Source of the DNA: Oceanicaulis sp. HTCC2633
GTDB lineage: Bacteria; Pseudomonadota; Alphaproteobacteria; Caulobacterales; Maricaulaceae
DNA length: 64,000 nt
Assembly: GCF_000152745.1 (NCBI RefSeq)
Contig: NZ_CH672428.1
Coordinates: 2,447,425 to 2,511,424, forward strand
Direction: 5' to 3'
A program made the translations under genes and the position numbers. The notes beneath the pieces are model-generated. The model saw only the letters and a program-made list of their open reading frames with translations, ran no database searches and had not been told where the DNA came from. Shown in pieces: positions 7,645 through 17,030 of this stretch (the first letter of the stretch is position 1; each line of letters begins with the position of its first letter).

Positions 7645-9630
7645 ATGACCGCGAAGTCTTTCTCCAGCGTGCTGGTCGCCAACCGCGGCGAGATCGCTGT
7701 CCGTGTGCTGAACGAAGCGCGCGATTCCGGGCGTACGGCGATCGCCGTCTATTCCGAAGCGGACGCCAACGCCCTGCATGTGCGTCAGGCGGATATGGCG
7801 GTCTGCATCGGCCCGGCGCTGGCGAGCGAGAGCTATCTCGATATCGATGCTGTGCTGGACGCAGCGAAGAAAACCGGCGCCGAGGCGATCCATCCCGGCT
7901 ATGGCTTCCTGTCGGAAAACGCCGGTTTTGCGCGCGCCGTGATCGAGGCGGGTCTGGTCTGGATTGGTCCGCCGCCTGACGCCATCGACGCCATGGGCGA
8001 CAAGGCGCGCGCCAAGGAATTGATGATCAAGGCGGGCGTGCCCACCCTGCCGGGCTGGCAGGGGGATGACCAGACAGACGCCAACCTCAAGGCCGAAGCC
8101 GACAAGGTGGGTTATCCGCTCCTGATCAAGGCGGTGGCGGGCGGTGGCGGTCGCGGCATGCGGATTGTCCGCAGCGCAGGCGAGTTTGACGAGGCGCTGG
8201 CCTCGGCCCGTCGCGAAGCGAAATCGGCTTTTGGCGATGACGCCGTGCTGATCGAGAAATTCGTCGAGCGCGGTCGCCATGTGGAGATTCAGGTCTTCGC
8301 GGATGTCGAGGGCAATACAATTCATCTGGGTGAGCGCGATTGCTCGGCCCAGCGTCGTCGCCAGAAGGTGATCGAGGAAGCGCCGTCTCCGGCAGTGAAC
8401 CCCGAGCTGCGCGAGACCATGGGCGCGGACGCCGTCGCAGCGGCGAAGGCTGTCGGCTATGTGGGCGCGGGGACGGTGGAATTCCTGCTCGATGAGAGTG
8501 GCGATTACTACTTCCTCGAAATGAATACCCGGCTTCAGGTCGAGCATCCGGTGACCGAAGAAGTGACCGGAACCAATCTTGTGCAATGGCAGTTCGAGAT
8601 CGCGTCCGGCGCGCCGCTGCCGCTGAGCCAGTCGGATGTGACCATTGAGGGTTGGGCCATCGAGGCGCGGCTATACGCCGAAGACCCCTTCAACGGTTTT
8701 GCGCCGCAATCAGGCCTGATCCTCGCCTATGACGGCGAGGTCTCAAGCGCGGGCGGGCGCGTGGATTCAGGGGTTGAGACCGGCGACCGGATCGGGACCG
8801 ATTACGATGCGATGGTGTCCAAGGTGATCGGCACGGGCGCCAACCGGGATGAGGCCATCGCCTCCCTGCGCGCCGCCTTGAAAAACGATCCGCTGCTGGG
8901 CGTGACGACCAATCGCGACTTCCTGTTGGCGCTGGTGGATGGCCAGGCTTTCCGCACCGGCGCGATTTGCACCGCCGATCTCGATCAGTGGGCGGAAGAG
9001 GCGTCGGGCCCGTTTGCGAAGCCGGGTCTGGGTCATGATGCCGTCGCGCTGGCCGCCGCGCTCCTGGCTGCGGCCCCGGCAGGGGTGATCCGGTCGGGCT
9101 CTGTCAGCCAGTTTGATCTGTCGCTGATCGTCAATGGCGATGCGGTGACGGTGCGTGTTGAACAGACGGGTCCTGATGCGGTCTCGGTCTCTGTCGCGGG
9201 TGAAGAGACGCCCTGTCAGGTTCAACTCCTTGAGGAGGATGCGCCCGGCGAGATCGCGTTCCGACTGAATGGCGTGGATCAACGCGCCCATGTGGCGCGT
9301 GCTGCAGACGGCAGCCTTCATATTGCGCTGGGCGATCAGATCCGCGTCATAGCCGAGGCCTCGCCCTGGGGCGCGGACGCGGCGTCTGATCCCTCCAAGA
9401 TCACCGCGCCCGTGTCCGGCGCCGTGGTGGCGGTGAATGTCAAACCCGGCGACCGGGTGAAGGCGGGCGATGTGCTGGTCGTCATGGAAGCGATGAAAAT
9501 GGAAATGCGCCTGAGCGCTGCAGCCGATGGCGAAATCGCCCTGGTGAACGCGCAAGCCGGCGCACAGGCCGCGAACGGCGCGGTGCTGATCGAGCTGACG
9601 CTCAACTCACAGGAGCAGACTGATGGATAA
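7645..9630 (+). CDS. Acyl-CoA carboxylase alpha subunit (biotin carboxylase + BCCP)
   Basis: A 661-residue subunit that carboxylates biotin with ATP and bicarbonate. The biotin-carboxylase/ATP-grasp part covers about 1-450 (VANRGEIAVRV at the N-terminus, glycine-rich AVAGGGGRGMR near 162-172, EMNTRLQVEHPVTE near 292-305). A linker/BT region follows, then a C-terminal biotinyl domain with EAMKMEM, the biotinylated lysine being Lys618. It is the partner of the carboxyltransferase at 4031 and equivalent to AtuF/LiuD. GTG 7639 overlaps the previous stop, but ATG 7645 stands at better distance from the GAGGAGGGG ribosome site. It overlaps the next gene by 8 nt. Confidence 0.94.
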   Translation: MTAKSFSSVLVANRGEIAVRVLNEARDSGRTAIAVYSEADANALHVRQADMAVCIGPALASESYLDIDAVLDAAKKTGAEAIHPGYGFLSENAGFARAVIEAGLVWIGPPPDAIDAMGDKARAKELMIKAGVPTLPGWQGDDQTDANLKAEADKVGYPLLIKAVAGGGGRGMRIVRSAGEFDEALASARREAKSAFGDDAVLIEKFVERGRHVEIQVFADVEGNTIHLGERDCSAQRRRQKVIEEAPSPAVNPELRETMGADAVAAAKAVGYVGAGTVEFLLDESGDYYFLEMNTRLQVEHPVTEEVTGTNLVQWQFEIASGAPLPLSQSDVTIEGWAIEARLYAEDPFNGFAPQSGLILAYDGEVSSAGGRVDSGVETGDRIGTDYDAMVSKVIGTGANRDEAIASLRAALKNDPLLGVTTNRDFLLALVDGQAFRTGAICTADLDQWAEEASGPFAKPGLGHDAVALAAALLAAAPAGVIRSGSVSQFDLSLIVNGDAVTVRVEQTGPDAVSVSVAGEETPCQVQLLEEDAPGEIAFRLNGVDQRAHVARAADGSLHIALGDQIRVIAEASPWGADAASDPSKITAPVSGAVVAVNVKPGDRVKAGDVLVVMEAMKMEMRLSAAADGEIALVNAQAGAQAANGAVLIELTLNSQEQTDG

Positions 9631-10501
9631 GGCCGTTCTGACATGCGCGCTCAATGGCGTGCTGACCAATCCCAAGACCCATCCGGTCCCGGTTACCCCT
9701 GAACAGATGGCCGCCAGCGCGAAAGAGGCGTTCGACGCCGGCGCCAGCGTCATGCACGTTCACTATCGCATGCAGGACGAGGATCACGGCCATTTCCCCA
9801 GCTGGGATCCGGACGTGGCCGCCAGCCTGATCGATGCGATCCGCGACGCCTGTCCGGGCGTGATCATCAATTCCACCACGGGGATTGTCGGCCCGGACGT
9901 GTCCGGCCCTGCGGCCTGCGTGAAGCGGGTGAAACCCGAGATCGCCGCCTGCAATGCCGGCTCTCTGAACTATCTCAAGCTCAAGCGGGACGGGTCCTGG
10001 GCCTGGCCGCCCATGATGTTCGACAATCCGGTCGAGAAGGTCCAGGCGATGCTCGACGCCATGGCCGAAGTCGGCGCGCACCCGGAGTTCGAGTGTTTTG
10101 ACGTCGGCATCGTGCGCTGTGTGAACATGTATATCGAGAACGGCATGGCCCCGTCCGCGCATTACAATTTCGTGATGGGCGTGGCCTCGGGCATGCCGGT
10201 GGACGCCGAGCTGTTGAAATTGCTGCTCAACTACAAGCGCGCGGGCGATCCCTGGCAGACGACCCTGATCGGGCGTCAGGAAATCTGGCCGGTTCATCAG
10301 GCCACCGCCGATTTAGGCGGTATGCTTCGCACCGGACTTGAGGATACCTTCTATCTGCCTGATGGCGAACGCGCCACGGGCAACGGAGCCTTGATCGAGG
10401 CTCTGGCGCAATGCGCCCGCAACGCCGGGCGTGAGATCGCGTCGCCGCAAGAGGCGCGCGAGATCATGGGCCTGAACGCGGCGGAGACCGCGCATGCCTG
10501 A
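9623..10501 (+). CDS. BKACE-family 3-keto-5-aminohexanoate cleavage protein (DUF849)
   Basis: A 292-residue TIM-barrel enzyme of the beta-keto acid cleavage (BKACE) family. These zinc enzymes condense a beta-keto acid with acetyl-CoA and release acetoacetate plus a new acyl-CoA. The zinc motif HVH (His45, His47) lies in VMHVHYR, and the family's C-terminal GGMLRTGLED is present. An AGGAG site spaced 7 nt precedes ATG 9623, which overlaps the carboxylase gene by 8 nt. No HMG-CoA lyase (LiuE) or AtuA is in the window, so this enzyme may process the carbon-carbon cleavage product or substitute for the lyase; that role is inference. Family assignment is firm. Confidence 0.9.
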   Translation: MDKAVLTCALNGVLTNPKTHPVPVTPEQMAASAKEAFDAGASVMHVHYRMQDEDHGHFPSWDPDVAASLIDAIRDACPGVIINSTTGIVGPDVSGPAACVKRVKPEIAACNAGSLNYLKLKRDGSWAWPPMMFDNPVEKVQAMLDAMAEVGAHPEFECFDVGIVRCVNMYIENGMAPSAHYNFVMGVASGMPVDAELLKLLLNYKRAGDPWQTTLIGRQEIWPVHQATADLGGMLRTGLEDTFYLPDGERATGNGALIEALAQCARNAGREIASPQEAREIMGLNAAETAHA

Positions 10502-10524
10502 CATGTTTTACAGGGAGGAGACGC

Positions 10525-12360
10525 ATGGAGGCGCGCGCGAGTGATTTGCCCCGCATAGGGGCGGAGAACTGGTATCCGTCCACGCCAGCCCGCTTGCTGG
10601 AAAAGGCCGAGACCCGTGGCTCGGATCCCGCCTATGCCGTGCGGCTGGGCGAGGGGTGGGCCTATACGAGCTGGGCGGAGTACGCCGAGCAGGTCCGGAC
10701 TGCCGCCCGCGCCCTGATCGCGCTGGGGTTCGAGGAAGACGAGACCGTCGCCATTCTGGGCTATAACCGCCCCGAATGGACGATAACGGCGATCGCGGCG
10801 ATGATGGCGGGCGGTCGCCCAGCCGGCGTGTACTGGACCAGTGCGCCGCCCGAAGTCGCCTATATCCTGCAACACTCCAAGGCGCCCGTGCTTCTGGTGG
10901 AGACCGCAGAACATGTGGAGCAGGCGCTGGAGTTGCGCGCTGAATGTCCCGAGCTCGAACACATCATCGTCATGGAAGGCGGGGCGGGCGACCATCCCGA
11001 CGTGCTGAGCTGGGCGCAATTCATGGCGCTGGGCGTTGAAGAGCATCAGGATGCCGTCAGTGAGCGGATGAAGGCGATCAACGAGACCCGCATCGGCTCC
11101 CTGATCTATACATCCGGCACCACCGGCCCGCCCAAGGCGGTCATGCTCAGCCATGGCAATATCTCATGGAGCGCGGCCAAGCTCAGCGAGATGTTCAAGG
11201 CCCAGCCCGGCGACCGCACGCTGTCCTATCTGCCGATCGCCCATGTGGCCGAACAGCAGTCGAGCGTGCACAACCATGTGATGAGCGGGGCGATCATGCA
11301 TTTCGCCCAGTCCATGGAAACCCTCGCCGATGATCTTCAGGCCTGCCGCCCGAACGTGTTCTTCGGGGTGCCGCGGGTCTGGGAGAAGATGTCCGAAACC
11401 ATTCGCGGCCGTCTGGCCGAGGCGACCGGGATCAAGGCGAAGCTCGCAAAATGGGCCATGGGCGTGAACCGTCGATGGCATGAAGCCAAGCTTGATGGCC
11501 GATCTCCCAACCCGCTCCTGTCCTTGCAGAAACCCCTCGCCAATGCGCTGGTGATCAAGAAGGTGCAGGCGGCTCTGGGTCTGGACGATTCCCGGCTTCT
11601 GATCTCGGGCGCCGCCCCGATCAGCCCAGAAGTGCTGTGGTTCTTCACCGGTCTCGATCTTCTGATCTGCGAGGGCTATGGCCAGTCGGAAACCAGCGCC
11701 CCGACCGCATTCAGCATGCCTGGCATGATGCGGATCGGTTCCGTCGGCAAGATGATCGACGGCATGGAGGCGCGCGTCTCCGAGGAGGGCGAACTGCAGG
11801 TGCGCGGTCCGAACGTCTTTGTCGGCTACATGAACAATAACGAGGCCACCGAGAACACCTTCACCCGTGATGGCTGGATGAAGACCGGCGATGTGGTGCG
11901 GATCGATGAGGACGGCTTCGTCTTCATCACGGGCCGGATCAAGGACATCATCATCACCTCGGGCGGCAAGAACATCACGCCGGCCAATCTCGAGACCGAC
12001 CTGATGAATGCGCCCCTCGTGGAGCATGCGGTGGTGGTGGGCGACGCTCGCCCGTATCTCAGCGCGCTTGTGACCCTGAGCGCAGACGCGCTGGCCGAGT
12101 TCGCCCGCAAGCATGGCCAGAGCGTGGAGGAGGCCCGGCAGAGCCAGGCGCTTCACGATGAGCTCCAGGCCGCTGTCGATGCGATGAACCGGCGCTATGC
12201 GCGCGTGGAGAACATTCGCAAGTTCCGGGTGCTGGACGCGCCTCTGAGCGTTGAGACCGGCGAGCTGACGCCAACCCTGAAAGTGCGGCGCAATGTGGTG
12301 ATCTCGCGCAATCAGGCGCTGGTGGATGCGATGTATGCCGAAGGCCATGACGACATCTGA
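10525..12360 (+). CDS. AMP-dependent acyl-CoA synthetase (long-chain/AtuH-like)
   Basis: A 611-residue ANL-superfamily ligase making acyl-CoA from a free acid, CoA and ATP through an acyl-adenylate. The P-loop-like motif YTSGTTGPPKAVMLSHGN lies near 193-210, GYGQSETSAP in the middle, and the hinge/C-terminal motif TGDVVRIDEDG followed by GRIKDIIITSGGKNI. The catalytic-lysine region of the lid (LTPTLKVRR) is near the end. Length and lid organisation match long-chain or bubblegum-type synthetases. In Pseudomonas the atu cluster also ends with an acyl-CoA synthetase (AtuH). It probably activates the substrate feeding the upstream enzymes. AGGGAGGAG provides the ribosome site. Confidence 0.92.
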   Translation: MEARASDLPRIGAENWYPSTPARLLEKAETRGSDPAYAVRLGEGWAYTSWAEYAEQVRTAARALIALGFEEDETVAILGYNRPEWTITAIAAMMAGGRPAGVYWTSAPPEVAYILQHSKAPVLLVETAEHVEQALELRAECPELEHIIVMEGGAGDHPDVLSWAQFMALGVEEHQDAVSERMKAINETRIGSLIYTSGTTGPPKAVMLSHGNISWSAAKLSEMFKAQPGDRTLSYLPIAHVAEQQSSVHNHVMSGAIMHFAQSMETLADDLQACRPNVFFGVPRVWEKMSETIRGRLAEATGIKAKLAKWAMGVNRRWHEAKLDGRSPNPLLSLQKPLANALVIKKVQAALGLDDSRLLISGAAPISPEVLWFFTGLDLLICEGYGQSETSAPTAFSMPGMMRIGSVGKMIDGMEARVSEEGELQVRGPNVFVGYMNNNEATENTFTRDGWMKTGDVVRIDEDGFVFITGRIKDIIITSGGKNITPANLETDLMNAPLVEHAVVVGDARPYLSALVTLSADALAEFARKHGQSVEEARQSQALHDELQAAVDAMNRRYARVENIRKFRVLDAPLSVETGELTPTLKVRRNVVISRNQALVDAMYAEGHDDI

Positions 12361-13822
12361 CCTGCCTGCCCGGACAGATGTTCTCATTATCGGGGCCGGC
12401 ATGTCCGGCCTCGCCATGGGGCGCCAGCTCAAGCGAGCAGGTGTTGAGGACTTCATCATTGCCGAGCGCGCCGAGGGGGCGGGCGGGGTGTGGCGGGCCA
12501 ACGCCTATCCCGGCGCAGCCTGTGATGTGCCGAGCCATCTGTATTCCTACTCCTTCTTTCCCAATCCGGAATGGAGCCGGAAATTCGCGCCCCAGTCCGA
12601 GATCAAGGCCTATTTCGAACGCGCCAGCAAAAAATTCGGACTGGATCCGCATATCCATTACGGCCGTTCGGTCCGTGAACTGATCTATGATGAGAGCGGC
12701 GGCGTCTGGCGAGTCGGTCTTGAAGATGGCGCCCGACTCCAAGCGCGCATCGTGATCAGCGCGGTGGGGCAGCTTTCCGAGCCCTTCTCTCCGGTCCTTG
12801 AGGGCCAGGAAGGCTATCAGGGCCGTATTGTTCATACCGCTGAATGGACGCCGGACATCGACATGGCGGACAAACGGGTCGCGATGATCGGGAGCGCGGC
12901 GAGTGCGATCCAGGTCCTGCCCCATGCGGCGAAGGCGGCGTCTGAGCTGACCGTGTTCCAGCGCACGCCGAACTGGATCATTCCCAAGCCGGACCGCGCC
13001 TTCACAGGCGTGGAGAAATGGCTGTTCCGGCACATGCCGGGCTATCACTGGCTTTATCGCATGGGGAGTTTTCTCCTCCATGAGACCCGCTGGCCGGCCT
13101 TCCGGTCGGGGGGGCTCGCCACGGCCTATACCCGCCATCGCCTCACCCGGCGCATCAAGGCCGAAGTGAAGGACGAGGCGCTTCTGGACCAGGTGCTGCC
13201 CGATTATGCGCCGGGCTGCAAACGCATCCTGCTGTCCAATGATTTCTTTGCGACCCTGAACCAGCCTCATGTGCGACTGATTACGGACGGCGTGCAGCGC
13301 CTCACGTCTGGCGGGGTCGAAACCGGCGCGGGAGAGCGCATCAGCGCGGATCTCATCATCCTCGCGACCGGCTTCAAGGCGAGCGAGTTCCTGCCCAGCC
13401 TGGAGGTCAGAGGGCGTGGCGGCAAGAGCCTCAAGGAGGTCTGGGGCGACAGCCCGGCCGCCTATAAGGGGGTGGCGATGACCGGATTTCCGAACCTGTT
13501 CACCCTGTATGGGCCGAACACCAATCTGGGTCACAACTCGATCATCTTCATGATCGAACGCCAGACAGAGTATGTCCGCAGGCAGGTCGTGCGCCTGCTG
13601 GAAGAGGGCGGGAAAAGTCTGGAAGTCCGACCCGAGGCGCAGGCGATGTTCAACGCCCGTCTCCAGAAACGCCTTGAAGGCACGGTCTGGGCGGGCGAAT
13701 GCCCGTCTTGGTACAAGAGTGCGGACGGGATCATCGTCAATAACTGGGCCGGTCCGGCCAGCCGGTATGCACTGGCCGTATCCGGGCAGGATCGGGACGC
13801 CTTCGCGCTCGAGCCGCGCTAG
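12347..13822 (+). CDS. Flavin-containing monooxygenase / Baeyer-Villiger-type monooxygenase
   Basis: About 491 residues. The FAD site is IIGAGMSGLAMG near residues 12-23 with downstream GVWRANAYPGAACDVPSH, typical of FMO/BVMO enzymes. The NADPH-side motif IGSAASAIQV is near 179-189. The class fingerprint F-x-G-x3-H-x3-W-(P/D) appears as YQGRIVHTAEWT, with Tyr for Phe and Thr after the Trp, so it is a divergent member. It would insert oxygen into a ketone or oxidise a soft heteroatom using NADPH and O2. The chosen start overlaps the synthetase gene by 14 nt, marking it as the last gene of the operon; ATG 12335 or 12326 are alternatives. It ends in a CTAG shared with the convergent esterase. 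Confidence 0.88.
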   Translation: MTTSDLPARTDVLIIGAGMSGLAMGRQLKRAGVEDFIIAERAEGAGGVWRANAYPGAACDVPSHLYSYSFFPNPEWSRKFAPQSEIKAYFERASKKFGLDPHIHYGRSVRELIYDESGGVWRVGLEDGARLQARIVISAVGQLSEPFSPVLEGQEGYQGRIVHTAEWTPDIDMADKRVAMIGSAASAIQVLPHAAKAASELTVFQRTPNWIIPKPDRAFTGVEKWLFRHMPGYHWLYRMGSFLLHETRWPAFRSGGLATAYTRHRLTRRIKAEVKDEALLDQVLPDYAPGCKRILLSNDFFATLNQPHVRLITDGVQRLTSGGVETGAGERISADLIILATGFKASEFLPSLEVRGRGGKSLKEVWGDSPAAYKGVAMTGFPNLFTLYGPNTNLGHNSIIFMIERQTEYVRRQVVRLLEEGGKSLEVRPEAQAMFNARLQKRLEGTVWAGECPSWYKSADGIIVNNWAGPASRYALAVSGQDRDAFALEPR

Positions 13823-14742
13823 TCCGCTGACAGGATGGGCTCGGCCCAGGTTTTCAGGCGCTCCAGCGCCAGGTCCGCTTCTGGCAGAAGCGGAGCGAAG
13901 AGCGGGAAATCGTGCCAGAGCGCTTTCCAGATTTCGCAATGAACCGGCACGCCCGCCTGCTCCAGCTTCTCGGCGAAGCGGATGGAATCGTCACGCAGGA
14001 TCTCATCGTCCCCGGTCTGGATGAACATGGGAGGCAGGCCTGTGAGATCGGCAAACAGCGGTGAGGCTTCCGGCGTGCTCGCCGGAGTGTCTTCCAGATA
14101 GAGCTGGGCCCCGGCCGCCAGCCAGTCCGGCTTCAGCATGGGATCGGCGTTCGCGCGTGTCCGGGCGCTGTCCCCGCTGGCTGTGAGGTCGGTCCAGGGC
14201 GAGATCAGATAGACGCCCTGGGGCAGGGAGCGTCCCTGTTCACGCTGGCGCAACAGGCTGGCCAGCGCCAGACCGCCGCCCGCACTGTCGCCTGCGATCA
14301 GAACCGGACCGTCGCTGTGAGCCATCGCCCAGTTCAGCGCTGCGGCCCCGTCATCGACGGCGCAGGGAAAGACATGCTCGGGGGCCAGGCGATAATCGAC
14401 AGAGACCGCCTTGATGCGCAGGCCCTTTGCGAGACGCGTGACGAGGGGTTTGTGGCTCTTGGCGGAGCCCAGGCAATACCCGCCGCCATGCAGGAACAGA
14501 AGCAGTCCCGGACGATGCTCGTCCGGCGTGAAGGTCAGCGCTGAAAGCCCTGAAATCTCCGTCTTCTCGACGCGCACATCATCAGGGGTGGGCAACCGGT
14601 CCGCACCCGCATCCATACGTTTGCGGGCGATCTGGCGCGGATTTTCGGGAGACATCACCGTCTTCCCCGCCGTGCGCGCCATGTGCCGCGCCAGAAGGCG
14701 GCGGAGGCTCAGAGCGCTTTGCTTGCCGACCGTTTCGATCAC
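13819..14742 (-). CDS. Alpha/beta hydrolase, hormone-sensitive-lipase-type esterase
   Basis: A 307-residue carboxylesterase of the HSL family (bacterial family IV). The oxyanion-hole motif HGGGYCLGS begins at 85, the nucleophile elbow GDSAGGG carries Ser153, an acidic residue lies in the TGDDEILRDD segment (246-252), and His277 is the likely catalytic histidine. No signal peptide is evident, so it is cytoplasmic. It is convergent with the monooxygenase gene, sharing the 4 bases CTAG at the ends. Esterases often work downstream of Baeyer-Villiger enzymes, hydrolysing the ester product; that link is inference from adjacency only. Confidence 0.9.
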   Translation of the reverse strand: MIETVGKQSALSLRRLLARHMARTAGKTVMSPENPRQIARKRMDAGADRLPTPDDVRVEKTEISGLSALTFTPDEHRPGLLLFLHGGGYCLGSAKSHKPLVTRLAKGLRIKAVSVDYRLAPEHVFPCAVDDGAAALNWAMAHSDGPVLIAGDSAGGGLALASLLRQREQGRSLPQGVYLISPWTDLTASGDSARTRANADPMLKPDWLAAGAQLYLEDTPASTPEASPLFADLTGLPPMFIQTGDDEILRDDSIRFAEKLEQAGVPVHCEIWKALWHDFPLFAPLLPEADLALERLKTWAEPILSAD

Positions 14743-14894
14743 GCGGCTCTCCTTCTTTCTCAGGACGTTCAGCCTTTCCGGTTTTCACCACACTGACAAG
14801 CGCTTCCTGTGAATGAGCGCATAACCGCGCAGATGAAACACTGATCCTTAAGCTCAAATTCGCACATTGTTTGCAGCTTTAGGGAGAGACGGGC

Positions 14895-16028
14895 ATGCCA
14901 ATTGACCAGGCGGTCATCGCGGCTCACGAGGCATTCATCGCGGGCCGCAATGGCGGTTGTCGCGCCTTTTTCCGTTTCCAGGATCTCACAGGCGTCAATC
15001 TGATGAAGCGCAAGCTCGACGGGATCGAGTTCATTGGATGCGATCTCAAGGATTCCAGTTTCGCCCTGGCTTCACTGGTGACGGCGTCCTTCTATTGTTC
15101 AAGCCTGAAAGGCGCGGATCTGCGCGGTTCGGATCTGTCGCGTGCGGACTTGCGCGGCGCCATCCTGCGTGGGGCGGATCTGTATCGCTCCAATCTGGAT
15201 GGCGCGGACTTTCGCAAGGCGGTCCTTTACAAGGATGAGCGCGACAAGGAATTCAAACAGAACGACTGGGTCCAGGACCTGGAGGATGGTCGTGACGGCG
15301 CCGTGGATTTCCGCGACTGCTCTCTGCGCGGCGCGCGACTGAGTTCGGCTAAACTCAAGGGCGCGGACTTTTCCGGCGCCATGATGGAAGGCGCTGATCT
15401 GCACCAGGCTGATCTTCGAGACGCCAATTTCAAAGGCGCGGTTCTAACGGGTGCGGACATGAAGGGCGCGCGTCTGGACGGCGCCAATCTGGACAATGTG
15501 GTGCGCGATCCGGCTCAGGCGGCGCTGGCGCGGGCGTCAGACCTGATGAAACTGCTCGAACAAAGTGATCTCTATACACAGTCTCGCGGCGAACAGGGGC
15601 GGCGGGCCGTCTTTGAGGGCGAGGATTTGCGTGTCCTGGGACGCGCCTGTCAGGGCAAGGGACTGATCGGCGCGAATATGCGCGGCGTCTGCGCCGTGGG
15701 CATGGATTTCTCGGGCGCGTCTTTCATTGGCGCGAACTTCACCGGAGCGGATTTGCGCGGAGCGAACTTCACGGGCGCGAATCTCAAGGGCGTCACTTTC
15801 CGCGACTGCAATCTCAATCACGCCATCATGCAGGGCGCGGACCTTCGATCCTTTACGGGCAGCACCGGACGGGTTTTCCATCCGTCCTTCGAAGGCGCAT
15901 CCCTTCACGCGGCCCGGTTCGAGGGCGCGCGCATGGATCACGAGCTGCTGGCGGCCGCGATCGGCCCTGTCCAGGCGTATGAGAATCTGACGCCGGCGCA
16001 AGGCGAGGAGCCGGCGAAGGCGTCCTAG
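14895..16028 (+). CDS. Pentapeptide-repeat protein
   Basis: 377 residues made largely of A(D/N)LxG-type pentapeptide repeats in two or three blocks (about 45-115, 135-200 and 255-345). These predict right-handed quadrilateral beta-helices. A helical insertion rich in charged residues (about 200-245) separates the last two. An AGGGAGAGA ribosome site precedes the ATG. No signal peptide or membrane helix is seen. Pentapeptide proteins include gyrase-protecting DNA mimics (MfpA, Qnr) and many of unknown role; the interruptions and length do not match Qnr closely, so I assign no function. The stop is the CTAG shared with the convergent hydrolase. Confidence 0.88.
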   Translation: MPIDQAVIAAHEAFIAGRNGGCRAFFRFQDLTGVNLMKRKLDGIEFIGCDLKDSSFALASLVTASFYCSSLKGADLRGSDLSRADLRGAILRGADLYRSNLDGADFRKAVLYKDERDKEFKQNDWVQDLEDGRDGAVDFRDCSLRGARLSSAKLKGADFSGAMMEGADLHQADLRDANFKGAVLTGADMKGARLDGANLDNVVRDPAQAALARASDLMKLLEQSDLYTQSRGEQGRRAVFEGEDLRVLGRACQGKGLIGANMRGVCAVGMDFSGASFIGANFTGADLRGANFTGANLKGVTFRDCNLNHAIMQGADLRSFTGSTGRVFHPSFEGASLHAARFEGARMDHELLAAAIGPVQAYENLTPAQGEEPAKAS

Positions 16029-16960
16029 CCCTGTTGGCGCGCCACGCGCTCGGCCCAGTCTGCGAAATCTGACTGGGCGGTTTCAAAGCCGATATCATTG
16101 AGCGTTTCATGACGGCCCTGCGGGTCACGCCGCATGGTCACATCCGAAAAACGCGCATTATAAAGTCGCGAGGCCAAGACCTTGGCCGCCTGGCCCTTGT
16201 CTGTCGCGGGATCCTCGCCGCCGGCCGCCAGATGAATGGCGAGATCGGTGCGCATGCCCCGCAGGCGATTTTCACTCTCCCCGAGCTCGGTCCCGTCAAT
16301 CAGATCGCGCCACATGGAGATCGAGGCCGGCCAGCCGCAATCGGGATCGTTCACATAGGCGTCCACTTCCTCGGGGATGCGTGACAGCCAGTCAAAATCG
16401 GTGCGATGGCCCTTGATGGCCTTGCCCCAGGCCTTGAAGGTCAGGGCTTCGATCCAGGTCGAGCCTTGCTGGGACTTCTTGAACAGGCTCTCGATATTGA
16501 GAACCGCGCGCATCAGCCCGGCTCGACCGCCGAGCGCCAGGTTCGAGTTCCAGACCGCAAGGCCGGAAAGCTCGCCCTTGCGTTCCATGGCGTGGTTCAT
16601 CGCCACGACGCCGCCCATGGAATGACCGAATACAATATGGGGCAGGCCCGGAAAACGCGCCTTGAGATGGTCTTCCACCGCCAGCGCGTCTTCCACGACC
16701 TTGCCCCAGCCTTTCGGCGCGCCGAACACGCCGCGCGGCGCATCTTCAGCGGTCGTTTCGCCATGTCCGCGATGGTCATGGGCGGCGACGTGGAAACCAC
16801 GACCCGCCAGATAGGCCGCGAAGCGCGCATAGCGGGCCGAATGCTCGGCGAGGCCGTGATGGATCTGGACCACGCCCAGCGGCTGGCCGTCGGCCTCTTG
16901 CACATGCAGGCGCAGGCTTGCGCCGGTGGGGCTTTCAAAAGTTTCCGCAACAAACGCCAT
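16025..16960 (-). CDS. Alpha/beta hydrolase, monoacylglycerol-lipase-like
   Basis: About 311 residues. It has the serine aminopeptidase S33/monoglyceride-lipase layout: HHGLAEHSARY (about 34-44), AHDHRGHGET, and the nucleophile elbow FGHSMGG with Ser114. A conserved Asp and a terminal His (GRHETLND) complete the triad. The likely role is hydrolysis of monoacylglycerol or related esters in the cytoplasm, which would fit the divergent glycerol kinase gene 70 bp away. Start choice: ATG 16960 has a GGAG ribosome site with 9-nt spacing; ATG 16975 and ATG 17032 (which would overlap glpK) are alternatives. It ends in a CTAG shared with the pentapeptide gene. Confidence 0.88.
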   Translation of the reverse strand: MAFVAETFESPTGASLRLHVQEADGQPLGVVQIHHGLAEHSARYARFAAYLAGRGFHVAAHDHRGHGETTAEDAPRGVFGAPKGWGKVVEDALAVEDHLKARFPGLPHIVFGHSMGGVVAMNHAMERKGELSGLAVWNSNLALGGRAGLMRAVLNIESLFKKSQQGSTWIEALTFKAWGKAIKGHRTDFDWLSRIPEEVDAYVNDPDCGWPASISMWRDLIDGTELGESENRLRGMRTDLAIHLAAGGEDPATDKGQAAKVLASRLYNARFSDVTMRRDPQGRHETLNDIGFETAQSDFADWAERVARQQG

Positions 16961-17030
16961 CGGGGCATTCTCCATCCGGTCAGAACCGCTTAGCTTGGCG
17001 ACACCATAAGACTGCCCGGAGCGTTTCACC

